DNA from: Mesorhizobium loti
GTDB taxonomy: Bacteria > Pseudomonadota > Alphaproteobacteria > Rhizobiales > Rhizobiaceae
Length of the DNA stretch: 64,000 nucleotides
NCBI RefSeq assembly: GCF_001510895.1
Contig: NZ_LPWA01000035.1
Location: 94,781-158,780 of the forward strand
Direction: 5' to 3'
Below the pieces are notes generated by a model, which searched no databases, had not been told where the DNA came from, and worked only from the letters and a program-made list of their open reading frames with translations. The position numbers and the translations under genes are program-made. Of this stretch, positions 1 through 9,050 are shown in pieces. Positions within the stretch are counted from its first letter, which is position 1. Each line of letters starts with the position of its first letter.

Positions 1-429
1 GACATCGACGTCGATGTGTTCAAGAAGCAGATGATCCGCTACGGCAAGCCCGACAAGCCGTTCGCCATCCTGCTCTCGGGCGATGACCGGGCGCTGAAGC
101 TGTCCAGCTTCATTTCCGGCGACAAGCCGCGCGTCGGCGACTACGGCAACGCGGCTGATCTCGCCAATTACGGCGTGACGGTCGTCGATCTGACCCAAGC
201 CAAGGGTGGCGACGGCGGCCTGAACCATGCCAAATTCGCCGACAACCCGATCCTGGTGCAGTTGCTGGGCAACCGTCTGCGCACGCCCGCCGGCCTTGCC
301 TCCGATGAACCGGATCCGACACAGCTCAACAATATCGGCCAGGGTCTCGGCAAAGCGGTCGGCTCGGTCGCCGAGGTGGTCATCACCACGCCGTTCAAGG
401 TACTGACCATCGCCACTGGCGGCGAATGA
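1..429 (+). CDS. Alpha/beta hydrolase, C-terminal part (5' truncated by window)
   Basis: The reading frame is open from base 1, so the gene begins upstream of the window and only its last 142 codons are visible. The opening residues DIDVDVFKKQM and the following segment resemble the C-terminal half of rhizobial DUF900-type alpha/beta hydrolases, which are often lipoproteins or membrane-associated. No catalytic nucleophile is visible in this part. The tail is Gly/Ala/Val-rich (GQGLGKAVGSVAEVV). It converges with the adenine deaminase gene, 19 bp away. Family assignment is from general resemblance only; the reaction cannot be inferred from this fragment. Confidence 0.6.
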   Translation, partial: DIDVDVFKKQMIRYGKPDKPFAILLSGDDRALKLSSFISGDKPRVGDYGNAADLANYGVTVVDLTQAKGGDGGLNHAKFADNPILVQLLGNRLRTPAGLASDEPDPTQLNNIGQGLGKAVGSVAEVVITTPFKVLTIATGGE

Positions 430-448
430 TCAGCCAGTAGCATCCCGC

Positions 449-2258
449 TCACACGAACAGATCGACCTTCTGGAACGTTGTCACGTCGACCAGGCCAACG
501 TCCGAGATCCTGAGTTCCGGAATGACTACCAGCGCCAGCAGCGAATGCTGCATGTAGGCGTTGTTGAGCGAGCAGCCGACCTTGCGCATGGCCTCCGTCA
601 ATTGCTCGGCCTTGGCGGCGACGATCTCGGCGCGCTCGTCCGACATCAGCCCGGCGATCGGCATTTCGACCAGCGCAAGTTCCTTGCCCTTGGAGTAAAG
701 CACGACGCCACCCCCAACCTCGCCCAGCCGGTTGACGGCCAAAGCCATGTCCTCCTTGTTGGTGCCGACGACGATGATGTGGTGCGCGTCATGCGCCACG
801 CTCGAGGCCATCGCGCAGTCTTCCATATAGCCGAAGCCGGACACGAAGCCGTTGGTGACGCCGCCGGTGCCCCTGTGGCGTTCCACCAGCGCGATCTGGC
901 AGACGTCGTTGCGGCGATCCATGGCAACCAAGCCGTCCTCGACCGGCAGATCGGCCTCGAGCGCCCGCGTCGGCGCCTGGTTCTCGATCACACCGATCAC
1001 TCGCGCCCGCACCTCGTTGGCGCCCTGGGGCGCGGCGATGTCGAAATCCGCGGCCCTGAGTTTCTTGCCGAGCCTGACCGTGTTCTTCGCCGTCGCCGGA
1101 TAGTCATAGGCCGGAATGTCGATTTCGAGCCTGCCGGCCTTCGCCAGCCTGAAGCCGCGGCCATAAACCTCATCGATGGTCATCTGGGCCAGATCGGAAA
1201 CGATCAGCAGATCGGCCAGCCGCCCCGGCGCGATGGAGCCGATCTCGCGCTCCAGCCTGAAATGCTGCGCTGTGTTGAGCGTCGCCATCTGGATCGCCGT
1301 CACCGGCTTCAGCCTTGGCTGACGGCGTGCCGCACCACCCGGTCCATATGGCCCTCATGCACCAGCGTGCCGGAATGGCTGTCATCCGTGCACAGGATGA
1401 AGTTGCGCGGATCGATGCCGCCTTCGGTCACCGCCTTGATCTGCGCCGCCACGTCATACCAGGCGGAACCCAGCCTCAGCATCGCCTTCATGCCCTGGCG
1501 CACGCGCGCGATCGCATCCTCCGCGCGCGTGCCTTCATGGTCGTCCTCGGCGCCGCCGGCCACATAGCCATGGAACGGCAGGCCGAGATCGCGCGAGGCA
1601 TAGTGGCCGCCGACCGTCTTGCCGGCTTTCACCGTCTCGGCGATCTCGCCCGACATCACCGGATCGTTGGCGGCGACACCTGGAAAATTCATCACCTCGC
1701 CAAGGCCGATGATGTTCTCCCAGGTCATCGCCTCGGCGACGTCGGCGACCGTAAGCTCCGCGCCGGCATGCTCCAGGCCAGGCGCTGACGGCACGCAGGA
1801 CGGCATCTGCACATGCACGTTGACCGGCATGGCGACAGCCTCGTCATGCATCAGCCGACGCCCGGCAGACCCAGCACATTGGCGATCTCATGCGGATCGA
1901 TGAACATCGAGGTGGTGCCATGCGGAATAACGGCCCGACAGAATTCCGTGACCGTCACCATGCCGCTCTCGACATGCATGTGTGCGTCGCAGAGGCCGGG
2001 CACCAGATAGCGTCCGCCGGCATCGACCACCTTGGTCCCCTGCCCGATGGCGTGGCCGGCATTCGGCCCGCAATAGGCGAAGCGCCCGGCGGCAATCGCA
2101 ATATCGGTGCCAGGAATGATCTCGCCGGAATGCACATTCACCCAGCGCCCGTTGCGGATCACGAGATCGGCAGGCTTGCGGCCCATGGCGACGTCGACCA
2201 GATGCGTCGCCACCTCGGTCCAGGGCTTTGGTTTGGTCGGATTGGTGCGGCTCGCCAT
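449..2258 (-). CDS. ade: Adenine deaminase, interrupted by two single-base deletions
   Basis: Adenine deaminase converts adenine to hypoxanthine and ammonia in purine salvage. Three adjacent frames join into one protein of about 603 residues, the normal family length. The amidohydrolase metal motif DAHMHVES lies at about residues 91-98, a TDDSH segment follows mid-protein, and the adenine-deaminase C-terminal domain is complete. Frame breaks are near 1855 (GLPGV then stop, where GLPGVRLMHDEA is expected) and near 1312 (HAVSQG then stop, where HAVSQGLKPVTAIQ is expected). One G restored on the plus strand at each place heals the frame. I chose the start at 2258 because AGGAG lies just upstream. 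Two breaks at short G/C runs suggest sequence error rather than real loss. Confidence 0.88.
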
Positions 2259-2419
2259 GACGGACTCCTGTTTGCCCGACTGTGCCAAGCGGGCGCGGTT
2301 TTGACCAGTTGGAAAAACGGTTTGTTTTTAAGGCGTAACCGGTTCTTGATGGATTTTTCCTCAAACAGGGCGAAATCGCCTAGAGTGGACGCACAGGCCC
2401 CTGTTCGGGCCCAGAAGAG

Positions 2420-2632
2420 ATGGCACAAACGATCCGGTTCGCAATTTTCGTGCTGTCGGCATATTGCGCCGGCGTGGCCTTCTTCACCTTCAATTCGTTC
2501 TGGGCATTGGCCGCGCCGGTCGCCATCTTCATCGTCGGCTCGTTGCTGGCCGAATACGCTTTCAGCCGGTTGGCCTCATCCGAGGAGAAACGCGGCGACC
2601 TCGAAGACCGCGTCCGCAATCCACCAACGTAA
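2420..2632 (+). CDS. Small hypothetical membrane protein (70 aa)
   Basis: This short protein has two predicted hydrophobic segments (about residues 5-22 and 26-44) and a charged, probably cytoplasmic tail (SSEEKRGDLEDRV). AGAAGAG precedes the ATG and could serve as ribosome binding site. It lies between the divergent adenine deaminase and the downstream outer-membrane protein. I do not recognise a named family, and nothing shows its function. Reality as a gene rests on the membrane-like composition and the start context. Confidence 0.55.
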   Translation: MAQTIRFAIFVLSAYCAGVAFFTFNSFWALAAPVAIFIVGSLLAEYAFSRLASSEEKRGDLEDRVRNPPT

Positions 2633-2722
2633 ACCACTGTTGCAGATATGCAATTCCGTTTTGCGGCGAATAACGCTAGGTTGTGCCAGAGAGTCTTTCG
2701 AACCCGCCATTCGGAGCGCTCT

Positions 2723-3388
2723 ATGCATCGGCTGACGCTTGCCAGTGCCGGCTTTTTCGTCTTGCTGTCCGGGCCGGCCTTGGCCGCGGACGCAGGCGCC
2801 GATCTGCCCATGACCGCGCCGGGCTTCGACTGGACGGGCTATTATGCCGGCCTCCAGGCCGGCTACGGCTGGGGTTCCTCCAACATCTCCGGCACGGAAG
2901 GCGAGCCATTCGCCGCTTCGCCCGATCTCGACGGCGGCTTTGTCGGCGGTCATGTCGCCGGCCTCTGGCAGTTCAACCAGGCGGTGATCGGCGCGCGGGC
3001 CGAGCTCAACTATTCCGCGATCGACGGTTCGACCCTGCTCGAGCCCGGAAATGCAGTTGGCACCGAAATAAAATGGCTCGGCTCGGTCAATGCCGAGGCC
3101 GGCTTGGCGGTCGATCGCTGGCTGATCTACGGCGTCGGCGGCGTCGCCTTCGCCGGCATCGAGACCTCGCAAGACGCCGGGCCCAGCTTCGCCAAGACAC
3201 GCACAAGTGCCGGTTGGACGATCGGCGCCGGGGTCGACTATGCGCTGGGCAGCAACATCGTCGTCGGCGCGCAGTACCGTTACTACGATTTCGGCAAGGA
3301 GCATTTCGACGTCCCGGACGACTTCTCCGACCGTGACCAGGACGTGAAGCTGCACACGCTGGGCGTGAACTTCAGCTATAAATTCTGA
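2723..3388 (+). CDS. Outer-membrane beta-barrel protein (Omp25/Omp31-like)
   Basis: This 221-residue protein has a signal peptide with predicted cleavage after residues ALA at about 22. An Omp25/31-type barrel follows: FDWTGYYAGLQAGYGWG at the start, repeated alternating Gly/aromatic strands (VGGHVAGLWQF, WLIYGVGGVAFAGIE, GWTIGAGVDYALG, VGAQYRYYDFG), and a terminal YKF whose final Phe is the usual barrel-assembly signal. The ATG at 2723 is preceded by GGAG and gives the signal peptide directly, although the frame is open further upstream. Such proteins are abundant outer-membrane structural proteins in rhizobia and Brucella; a specific transport role is not indicated. Confidence 0.9.
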   Translation: MHRLTLASAGFFVLLSGPALAADAGADLPMTAPGFDWTGYYAGLQAGYGWGSSNISGTEGEPFAASPDLDGGFVGGHVAGLWQFNQAVIGARAELNYSAIDGSTLLEPGNAVGTEIKWLGSVNAEAGLAVDRWLIYGVGGVAFAGIETSQDAGPSFAKTRTSAGWTIGAGVDYALGSNIVVGAQYRYYDFGKEHFDVPDDFSDRDQDVKLHTLGVNFSYKF

Positions 3389-3652
3389 GCGGAATGAAGA
3401 TGGCCGGCGCCCGCAGGGGGCGGGGGGAATGGGTAGGGCCTGATGGACGCCGGCCGCGGCGGATCAAGTCCACTGCGAGGACAACCCTAACGTCCGACCC
3501 GGAATCCGTAATTCCGTGATCGCGCCACTACCCAATATCGAGCCGAAATGCTGCGCCACAGCCTCGGTTTTGCGCCGTCGCGCTTCCCGGAAAGGCCGCG
3601 CGCCTAAAGATGGCTTGACGGCTGCCGGCTGGCATCTGAAAAGGGCTCGCCC

Positions 3653-3737
3653 GCGGACGTGGCGGAATTGGTAGACGCAAGGGACTTAAAATCCTCGATC
3701 TCTGATCGTACGGGTTCGATTCCCGTCGTCCGCACCA
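3653..3737 (+). tRNA. tRNA-Leu (anticodon UAA)
   Basis: A complete class II tRNA. The acceptor stem GCGGACG pairs with CGTCCGC, the D-arm contains GGTAGAC, the anticodon loop CTTAAAATC carries TAA, a long variable arm follows, and the T-arm is GGGTTCGATTCCC. The discriminator A and CCA are encoded (3735-3737). At 85 nt it has normal length for tRNA-Leu. No direct repeat of its 3' end was seen nearby, so there is no sign of an island using it as an attachment site. Confidence 0.97.
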
Positions 3738-3795
3738 TCCTTCGCTCTTCGAGCTTCGGATGGCAAGCCACCTGAGGCTCGTTAGACGAAGGCGT

Positions 3796-3823
3796 GTCCT
3801 CCGAAGCCTTGGCGAAGGAGGAC
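3796..3823. repeat. Short hairpin element downstream of tRNA-Leu
   Basis: A 28-bp imperfect palindrome with outer arms GTCCTCC/GGAGGAC and an inner GCC-TT-GGC stem. It lies 58 bp after tRNA-Leu in a gene-free stretch (3738-4019). There is no clear following T-run, so it is not a classical terminator. It may be a REP-like element or a processing/termination hairpin. Nothing else was recognised in this intergenic stretch. Confidence 0.4.
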
Positions 3824-4019
3824 TGTTGGATCCAGCGCCGCTGAAGCGCTGACAACGACACTTCAGACTTTGAAAGTGCCCTCGCCTCGGCCACGTTTTG
3901 GCCCGGCTCGTTCGCCGGCGGCTAAACGGAGGGAGAAAACTTGCTGCTGAGAAGGTAAGGTTACGTGATCGAAAGCTTTTCCGTGCATCAATCGCTGACG
4001 CGCATGGGAAGGGCTTGGG

Positions 4020-5852
4020 ATGTCGACAATCGGGGCGATCTACCGCCGCATCCCTCCCTCGGTCGCGATCGTCTGGCTGGCGCTCTGCGCTGCGCTGAGC
4101 CTGCTGCTGTTGCAAGGCAAAATGCCCAACGGCGACTTCGACGATTTGATGAAGCTGCATGAAATCAGGCATCTTCTGCAGACAGGCAATCCGTTCGACA
4201 GAACGCTGACGGGCATCGCTCAGCCCGAACCCATGGTCTCGCACTGGCCGTGGATTGTCGACGCGCCCTATGCGCTGCTGGCGGCTGCAATCGCGCCCTT
4301 TATCGGGACGGAGGCCGCTGTCTCCATCGCGGCGTTCGTGGTGCCGCTGCTACTGCTCCTGGTCGCAATGACCTTGCTTTTCCAGGTGATCAGGGAATTC
4401 GAGTTCGAACATCCCAGCGCGGTGCTGGCTGTCGCTGCTTTCGCCGGGCTGCCGTCATACGCGGAATTTCAACCCTGGCGCATCGACTACCACAATCTGC
4501 AGATGCTCATCCTGCTGGGTGCGGCGCTGCTGACAATCCGGGCCGGGCGGGTTGCCGCCGGGTTGAATGGCGTCTTGACGGCTCTATCCACGGCGATCAG
4601 CGCCGAAATGGCGCCGTTCCTTATTCTGCCGGCCAGTTTTTATGCATTGGCGTTCATCGCCGAGAAGAAAGACGCAGGGAAAGATCTGCGGGCATACGGC
4701 CTCGCGCTTGCCGCGGCCGGCATTGTCGCATTCTTTGTGGTGGTGGGGCCCCATGCTTACGCAAGCGTCGCCTGCGATCGTTATTCGCTCCTGCATGTCA
4801 CCGCGCTTGCGGCCACGGGCACCGTGCTTGCGGGTGTCTCGGCTGTGGGAATCGTCGGACGTTGGTGGACACGGTCCGCGTGTCTCCTGGCAGGCGCTTG
4901 CGCGACTGCTGCGCTGCTGGTCTTCTTTTTCACTCAATGCGCGGGCGGCCCGCTCGTCGGGCTGAGCGACTACGTGCGCGACAACTGGCTTTCGCGCATC
5001 GACCAGGAACGCAGCGCCTTCCTCAGCCCGGGCTTTTTGAGCTCCGATCGTTTCACCCGGTTTTTTCTCGCCATTCTGGGCACGGCCGCGACATGCATTT
5101 TGGCCATTTCCAGCACGACAAGACAGCGAGCCTGGGTAGTTCTTGCGGGCTTCTCGACAGTCGGCCTTCTGATGGGGCTGCTCTATCTGCGATACTTCCG
5201 CTTTTTTCCGCTCTTCATTGGCCCTGGCCTGGCCCTGCTCATATATCAGGGCTTGCCAGCCCGGCTGGCGCTAAGACGCTATTTCGGCATCAAGTCCAAC
5301 GACGACGTGCCGGGCATCTCGGTTCTTGCCGCTCCCGGAGTGGCGATTATCGCCGTTCTTTTTGTGGGCCATCTGGTTTGGCCTCCCCGGGAAACGAAAC
5401 TTCTCGGCATCGATATCGCCAATGCCTGCAAGAAAGCGGGCGGCGACTTGCATTTGGTTTGGCCGAACGACGCGCGGCTGTTCGCGCCCCCCAATATCGG
5501 GATCGCCGTTTTGGGCTCGCCTGTCGAGATCGACGTCGTGGCTGTTCCTTTTCACACAGCGGCCAAAGGCATTGAGCGCGTGCTGCGATTTTTCGACCCG
5601 GCGACGTCCGACCCGGCGCGGCTGCTTGACGAAACCAAGGCCACTCATGTCGCGGTCTGCCGCGTGGAGGAGAAAACACTTCGGCCGCTCGAAGCTCAGT
5701 TTCCGCTGGCCAGTCGATTGGCCACGGGAAAGCCACCAGACTGGCTGACGGAATGCCCCGTTACAGGGCCGCTCCGCATTTATCGATATCCGGCGGCAAG
5801 CGGTCCTGCCGGCCAGTGCCCTGTCGCGAGCCAACGAGCCGTGGGGCGGTGA
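4020..5852 (+). CDS. Polytopic membrane protein, GT-C glycosyltransferase-like
   Basis: This 610-residue protein has about ten hydrophobic segments between residues 13 and 450, then a soluble C-terminal domain of about 140 residues. The first extracytoplasmic loop begins with an acidic motif (NGDFDDLMKLHEIRHLL) and continues to HWPWIVDAPYALL. Acidic residues in this loop are typical of GT-C glycosyltransferases that use polyprenyl-linked sugars, so transfer of a sugar to an envelope glycan is a plausible but unproven role. No donor or acceptor can be named. The last part of the gene is duplicated downstream at 6411-6690. The next gene, nudK, converges with it. Confidence 0.7.
   Translation: MSTIGAIYRRIPPSVAIVWLALCAALSLLLLQGKMPNGDFDDLMKLHEIRHLLQTGNPFDRTLTGIAQPEPMVSHWPWIVDAPYALLAAAIAPFIGTEAAVSIAAFVVPLLLLLVAMTLLFQVIREFEFEHPSAVLAVAAFAGLPSYAEFQPWRIDYHNLQMLILLGAALLTIRAGRVAAGLNGVLTALSTAISAEMAPFLILPASFYALAFIAEKKDAGKDLRAYGLALAAAGIVAFFVVVGPHAYASVACDRYSLLHVTALAATGTVLAGVSAVGIVGRWWTRSACLLAGACATAALLVFFFTQCAGGPLVGLSDYVRDNWLSRIDQERSAFLSPGFLSSDRFTRFFLAILGTAATCILAISSTTRQRAWVVLAGFSTVGLLMGLLYLRYFRFFPLFIGPGLALLIYQGLPARLALRRYFGIKSNDDVPGISVLAAPGVAIIAVLFVGHLVWPPRETKLLGIDIANACKKAGGDLHLVWPNDARLFAPPNIGIAVLGSPVEIDVVAVPFHTAAKGIERVLRFFDPATSDPARLLDETKATHVAVCRVEEKTLRPLEAQFPLASRLATGKPPDWLTECPVTGPLRIYRYPAASGPAGQCPVASQRAVGR
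5345..5400 (+). repeat. Source segment copied into the shuffled duplicate
   Basis: This segment inside the membrane-protein gene (from GATTATCGCCG to GGGAAACGAAAC) recurs at 6436-6489 with a 2-base loss and one substitution. In the copy it is joined to sequence that lies about 230-290 bp further downstream in the intact gene. Confidence 0.85.
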
Positions 5853-5955
5853 CGCCCCTCAAGGCGCGATCGGATTGAGCTTCAGATGCTGGATCAGGGT
5901 GATGGTCTTGGCGTCGACGATACGGCCGTCGGAAATGCCTGCCAGCGCCTCGTCG
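5606..5955 (+). repeat. Junction repeat, copy A (membrane-protein end plus NudK tail copy)
   Basis: Bases 5631-5955 match 6484-6808 at a constant offset of 853 with no gap and about 94 percent identity by eye. Bases 5606-5630 match 6411-6435. Copy A carries the intact C-terminus of the membrane-protein gene and a severed copy of the nudK 3' end. Copy B carries the intact nudK end and a severed copy of the membrane-protein C-terminus. The two genes were therefore probably adjacent and tail-to-tail before the junction was duplicated. Confidence 0.9.
5859..5955 (-). pseudogene. Severed copy of the nudK 3' end
   Basis: On the minus strand this encodes the last 31 or so codons of NudK (EALAGISDGRIVDAKTITLI to LKLNPIAP and stop), nearly identical to the intact gene ending at 6712. 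Homology stops abruptly at 5955, and the next bases do not resemble nudK. It is a duplication fragment without a start. Confidence 0.85.
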
Positions 5956-6410
5956 CCTTCTGCCGATCGCGCTTGGGAGTGTTGCCAGTTCTTTCTGCAA
6001 GGCAACTCGCCGGGCGAGGTCCCCAACAACACCCTCAAGCCCGACGAGCCCACCGGGGTTAACCGGCAACGGTTTCCATGCAAGCGCAGTGCCAGCGCAT
6101 GCGTCCCGAAATGGGATTGCCGGGGGCAGGCTTGTCATTTTTGCGCGCCTTCCGGGATATACTCGGGATGGCGGCAAGCTTGCTGATGGCCGGCCTAGCG
6201 ATTCTGGCGCTGATGCTGCCACTCAGACCATAGCGAGCCTACCACCAGCTTCGTCCTTATGGATGCGTGCCGATCATCTCGGCAGAGGCATATGTTATCG
6301 TCAGCCGGTGCCGTGTTTCGTTTCCGAGCCCCCGCCGGTTAGGCCCGGTGGCCGCCACACCCAAAACCTCAGCTGCCGGGCCGCTTCCGCAATTTTGAGC
6401 AGCGCCGATG
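5956..6410. other. Spacer between the two junction copies, no recognisable gene
   Basis: This 455-bp stretch separates copy A from copy B. Short open frames occur on both strands, but none has a convincing start context or a familiar protein sequence. It may be inserted DNA or degraded gene remnants. Confidence 0.5.
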
Positions 6411-6690
6411 TCCGACCCGGCGCGGCTGCTTGACGATTATCGCCGTTCTTTTTGGGCCATCTGGTTTGGCCTCTCCGGGAAACGAAACCAAGGCTACTCA
6501 TATCGCGGTCTGCCGCGTGGAGGAGAGAACACTTGGGCCGCTCGAAGCTCAGTTTCCGCTGGCCAGTCGATTGGCCACTGGAAAGCCATCAGACTGGCTG
6601 ACGGAATGCCCGGTTACAGGGCCGCTCCGCATTTATCGATATCCGGCGGCAAGCGGTCCTGCCAGCCAGTGCCCTGTCGCGAGCCAATGA
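6411..6690 (+). pseudogene. Shuffled partial copy of the membrane-protein C-terminus
   Basis: The copy is a mosaic: parent bases 5606-5630, then 5345-5400, then 5631 onward. The order of parent segments is therefore inverted in time, with junctions at short shared strings (CGA and ACGAAAC). It still reads ATHIAVCRVEERTLGPLEAQF through LRIYRYPAASGPA in frame, about 94 percent identical in DNA to the parent. It lacks the membrane domain and is unlikely to be functional. Confidence 0.8.
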
Positions 6691-6711
6691 GCCATAGCGC
6701 GGTGACGCCCC

Positions 6712-7290
6712 TCAAGGCGCGATAGGATTGAGCTTCAGATGCTGGATCAGGATGATGGTTTTGGCGTCGACGATACGGCCGTCGGAAATGCCTGCCAGCG
6801 CCTCGTCGAGCGGCATCTCCAGAACCTCGATGTCCTCGCCCTCCTCCGGTGCCCCGCCGCCATCGGAGATGCGGTCGGCCGGTGAATAGCGCGCGGTAAA
6901 GAACCAAAGCCGTTCCGTCACGCTGCCGGGGCTCATATAGGGCGCGAACAGCCGCTCGACGTCCTTCAGCCGGTAGCCGAGCTCCTCTTCCGCTTCCTTG
7001 CGGATGCAGGTTTCCGGATCGTTTTCGTCGAGCAGGCCAGCGCAGGCCTCGATCAGCGGCTCACGATGGCCGGTGACATAGGCCGGATAGCGGAACTGCC
7101 GCACCAGGAGCACCGTCGAGCGTTGCGGGTCGAAGGGCAGGATGACCGCGCCGTCGCCGCGATCGTAGGTCTGGCGGGTCTGCGTCTCCCATTGTCCGTC
7201 GCGACGGCGATAGTCGAGCACCGTCTTCTTGAGCACCGCCCAGTCATCGGACAGGATTTCCTCAGAGCGGATACGGACGCGATCTTTCAT
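6712..7290 (-). CDS. nudK: NUDIX hydrolase, GDP-mannose/ADP-sugar pyrophosphatase (NudK-like)
   Basis: This 192-residue NUDIX enzyme probably hydrolyses nucleoside diphosphate sugars such as GDP-mannose or ADP-ribose. The NUDIX box lies at about residues 83-106 (CAGLLDENDPETCIRKEAEE then ELGY). The downstream YMSPGSVTERLWFF is characteristic of the NudK branch. The usual NUDIX Arg-Glu pair is Lys-Glu here, which NudK proteins tolerate. The start at 7290 has GGAG eight bases upstream; an open extension to 7380 is less likely. Its 3' end lies inside the duplicated junction, so its tail converges with a pseudogene copy. Confidence 0.88.
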   Translation of the reverse strand: MKDRVRIRSEEILSDDWAVLKKTVLDYRRRDGQWETQTRQTYDRGDGAVILPFDPQRSTVLLVRQFRYPAYVTGHREPLIEACAGLLDENDPETCIRKEAEEELGYRLKDVERLFAPYMSPGSVTERLWFFTARYSPADRISDGGGAPEEGEDIEVLEMPLDEALAGISDGRIVDAKTIILIQHLKLNPIAP

Positions 7291-7447
7291 GACGGACTCC
7301 GTGCTGTCGGCGGCCAAGGGGTAGCCGCGAAGCGTCGCCTGCGCAATCCTGGAAACCGACTGGTCCAGCAGGACTTTCACGGGCTCGCGTCTGGCGCGAG
7401 GCGCCGCGGCTGCCTAGATAGCGATATCTCTCCCAGGAGCCCCTTTC

Positions 7448-8550
7448 ATGACATCTTCGCTTTTCCAGCCGATCACCCTCGGCGGCCTCACCTTCCCCAA
7501 CCGCATCGCGGTGGCGCCGATGTGCCAGTATTCGGCAGAGGACGCTCCGCCAGCGACTGGCATCTCCACCACTGGATGAACCTTGCCATGTCCGGCGCCG
7601 GCATGGTGACCGTCGAGATGACCGACGTCGAACGGCGCGGCCGCATCTCGCATGGCTGCCTTGGCCTCTACTCCGAGGACAACGAGGCGGCGGCCAAGCG
7701 CACGCTCGATGCCGCCAGGCGCGTCGCAGCGCCCGGCACCAAATTCGGTGTCCAACTCGCCCATGCAGGCCGCAAGGCCTCCAACAGGAAGCCTTGGGAA
7801 GGCGGCGGCCCTCTGCAGCCGGGCGAAGACCCCTGGCAGACCGTTTCGGCTTCGGCCATCGCCTATGACACAGGATGGAATGTGCCGCATGCCCTGGAGG
7901 AAGCAGAGATCCAGCAAGTCATCCAACGTTTCGCCGACGCGGCCAAGCGAGCCGAACGCGCCGGCTTCGACTTCATCGAACTGCACGCCGCGCACGGCTA
8001 TCTGATCTTCCAGTTCCTGTCGCCGCTTTCCAACCAGCGCACCGACCGCTGGGGCGGCTCGCTGGAAAATCGCATGCGCTTCGCCGTCGAGATCGCCAAG
8101 GCTGTGAAGAAGGCTGCGCCGGGTCTGATGCTGGGTGCGCGCCTTTCGGTGAAGGAATGGGTCGATGGCGGCTTCGATGTCGAAGAGGCGATCGAAGTGG
8201 CCAAGGCGCTGAAGGCGGAAGGCGTCGCTTATCTCTGCTGCTCCAGCGGCGGCAATTCGCCATTGCAGAAGCTGCCCAGCGGTCCCGGCTATCAGGTGCA
8301 TCTGGCCGAAGCCGTGCGCAACGGCGCCGGCATTCCGACACGCGCGGTGGGGCTGATCGACGATCCGAAACAGGCCGAGACGATTTTGGCCGCTGGCCGC
8401 GCCGACATGGTGGCGCTTGCGCGTGCCTTCCTTGCCGATCCGCGCTGGGGCTGGCGCGCGGCGGCGACATTCGGCGCGGAAATCCGCCCGGCGCCGCAGC
8501 TGGCGCGCTCGGTGACGACGATGCAGCACTGGATGAAGGCGACCGGCTGA
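7448..8550 (+). CDS. NADH:flavin oxidoreductase, old-yellow-enzyme family (YqjM-like), one-base deletion
   Basis: An FMN-dependent ene-reductase of about 367 residues after correction. The N-terminus (MTSSLFQPITLGGLTFPNRI then VAPMCQYSAED) is in one frame, and the rest, from SASDWHLHHW, is in the next. A missing G near 7543 (GAGGACGCTCC for GAGGACGGCTCC) explains the break. Family features include VAPMCQYS with the YqjM-type Cys, QLAHAGRKAS, HAAHGYLIFQFLSPLSNQRTD and GGSLENRMRF. YqjM-type enzymes reduce alpha,beta-unsaturated carbonyls with NADPH. It is divergent from nudK across 157 bp. Confidence 0.88.
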
Positions 8551-8645
8551 ACGGCTGTCTGCGCGGGTGACGCAAGGGCTGAGACCTTTGGGCGCAGGCC
8601 TCCCGCCACGATTGCAACCAAATTGGCCGTTTTGCGTTGGCGGCC

Positions 8646-8924
8646 ATGACAGACAGCAAGCCATTTGAAAAGCCGGTGGTGGTCGAACTCGGCCATGTCG
8701 GCAAATATCGCCAAATAAGCAGCACCCGCGAGGCCGCCGAGTGCCTGATGACGGTGTGGCCGCTCAATCGCGGTCAGCGGCATCGTGATGCTCTCGACAC
8801 TTGCCTCAAGGCGCTGGAGGGGTATCGTTCGACGGCGGACGCACGCCGCGCGTTGATCGAGGCAGCCGAGGAATCCGAAGTGCTGGTTCCCGAAGACAGG
8901 TTGCCTGACGGAAGGCTGCACTGA
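8646..8924 (+). CDS. DUF982 domain protein
   Basis: This 92-residue soluble protein has the DUF982 pattern, common in rhizobia and of unknown function: PVVVELGHVGKYRQISSTREAAECL, then a WPLNRGQRHRDALDTCLKAL helix region. The ATG at 8646 fits the family start better than the TTG nine bases upstream. Its TGA stop overlaps the first bases of a palindromic repeat element starting at 8923. Confidence 0.8.
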   Translation: MTDSKPFEKPVVVELGHVGKYRQISSTREAAECLMTVWPLNRGQRHRDALDTCLKALEGYRSTADARRALIEAAEESEVLVPEDRLPDGRLH

Positions 8925-9020
8925 GCAATTCCAGGAGAAGTGCGAAGCGGTTCTCCGTCCGGAATTGCGTGAAACAATTAGAGCAGGTCGGCGATTCCGA
9001 CAGACGCCGAACTGCTCTAG
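8923..9020 (+). repeat. RIME-like palindromic element, full two-hairpin copy
   Basis: The first palindrome has arms GCAATTCC/GGAATTGC and an inner pair GGAGAA/TTCTCC. The second has arms AGAGCAG...CTGCTCT. This two-palindrome layout matches the description of the Rhizobium RIME1 element (about 108 bp). In other copies in this window the inner pair is GGAAAA/TTTTCC, so the two sides changed together. Confidence 0.8.
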
Positions 9021-9050
9021 CAAGCAGGGGTTTCTCAACCGGAGGATTCC

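Noticed and set aside
3653..7290. Genomic island inserted at tRNA-Leu
   Set aside because: No integrase, no repeat of the tRNA 3' end, and the following genes have normal composition.
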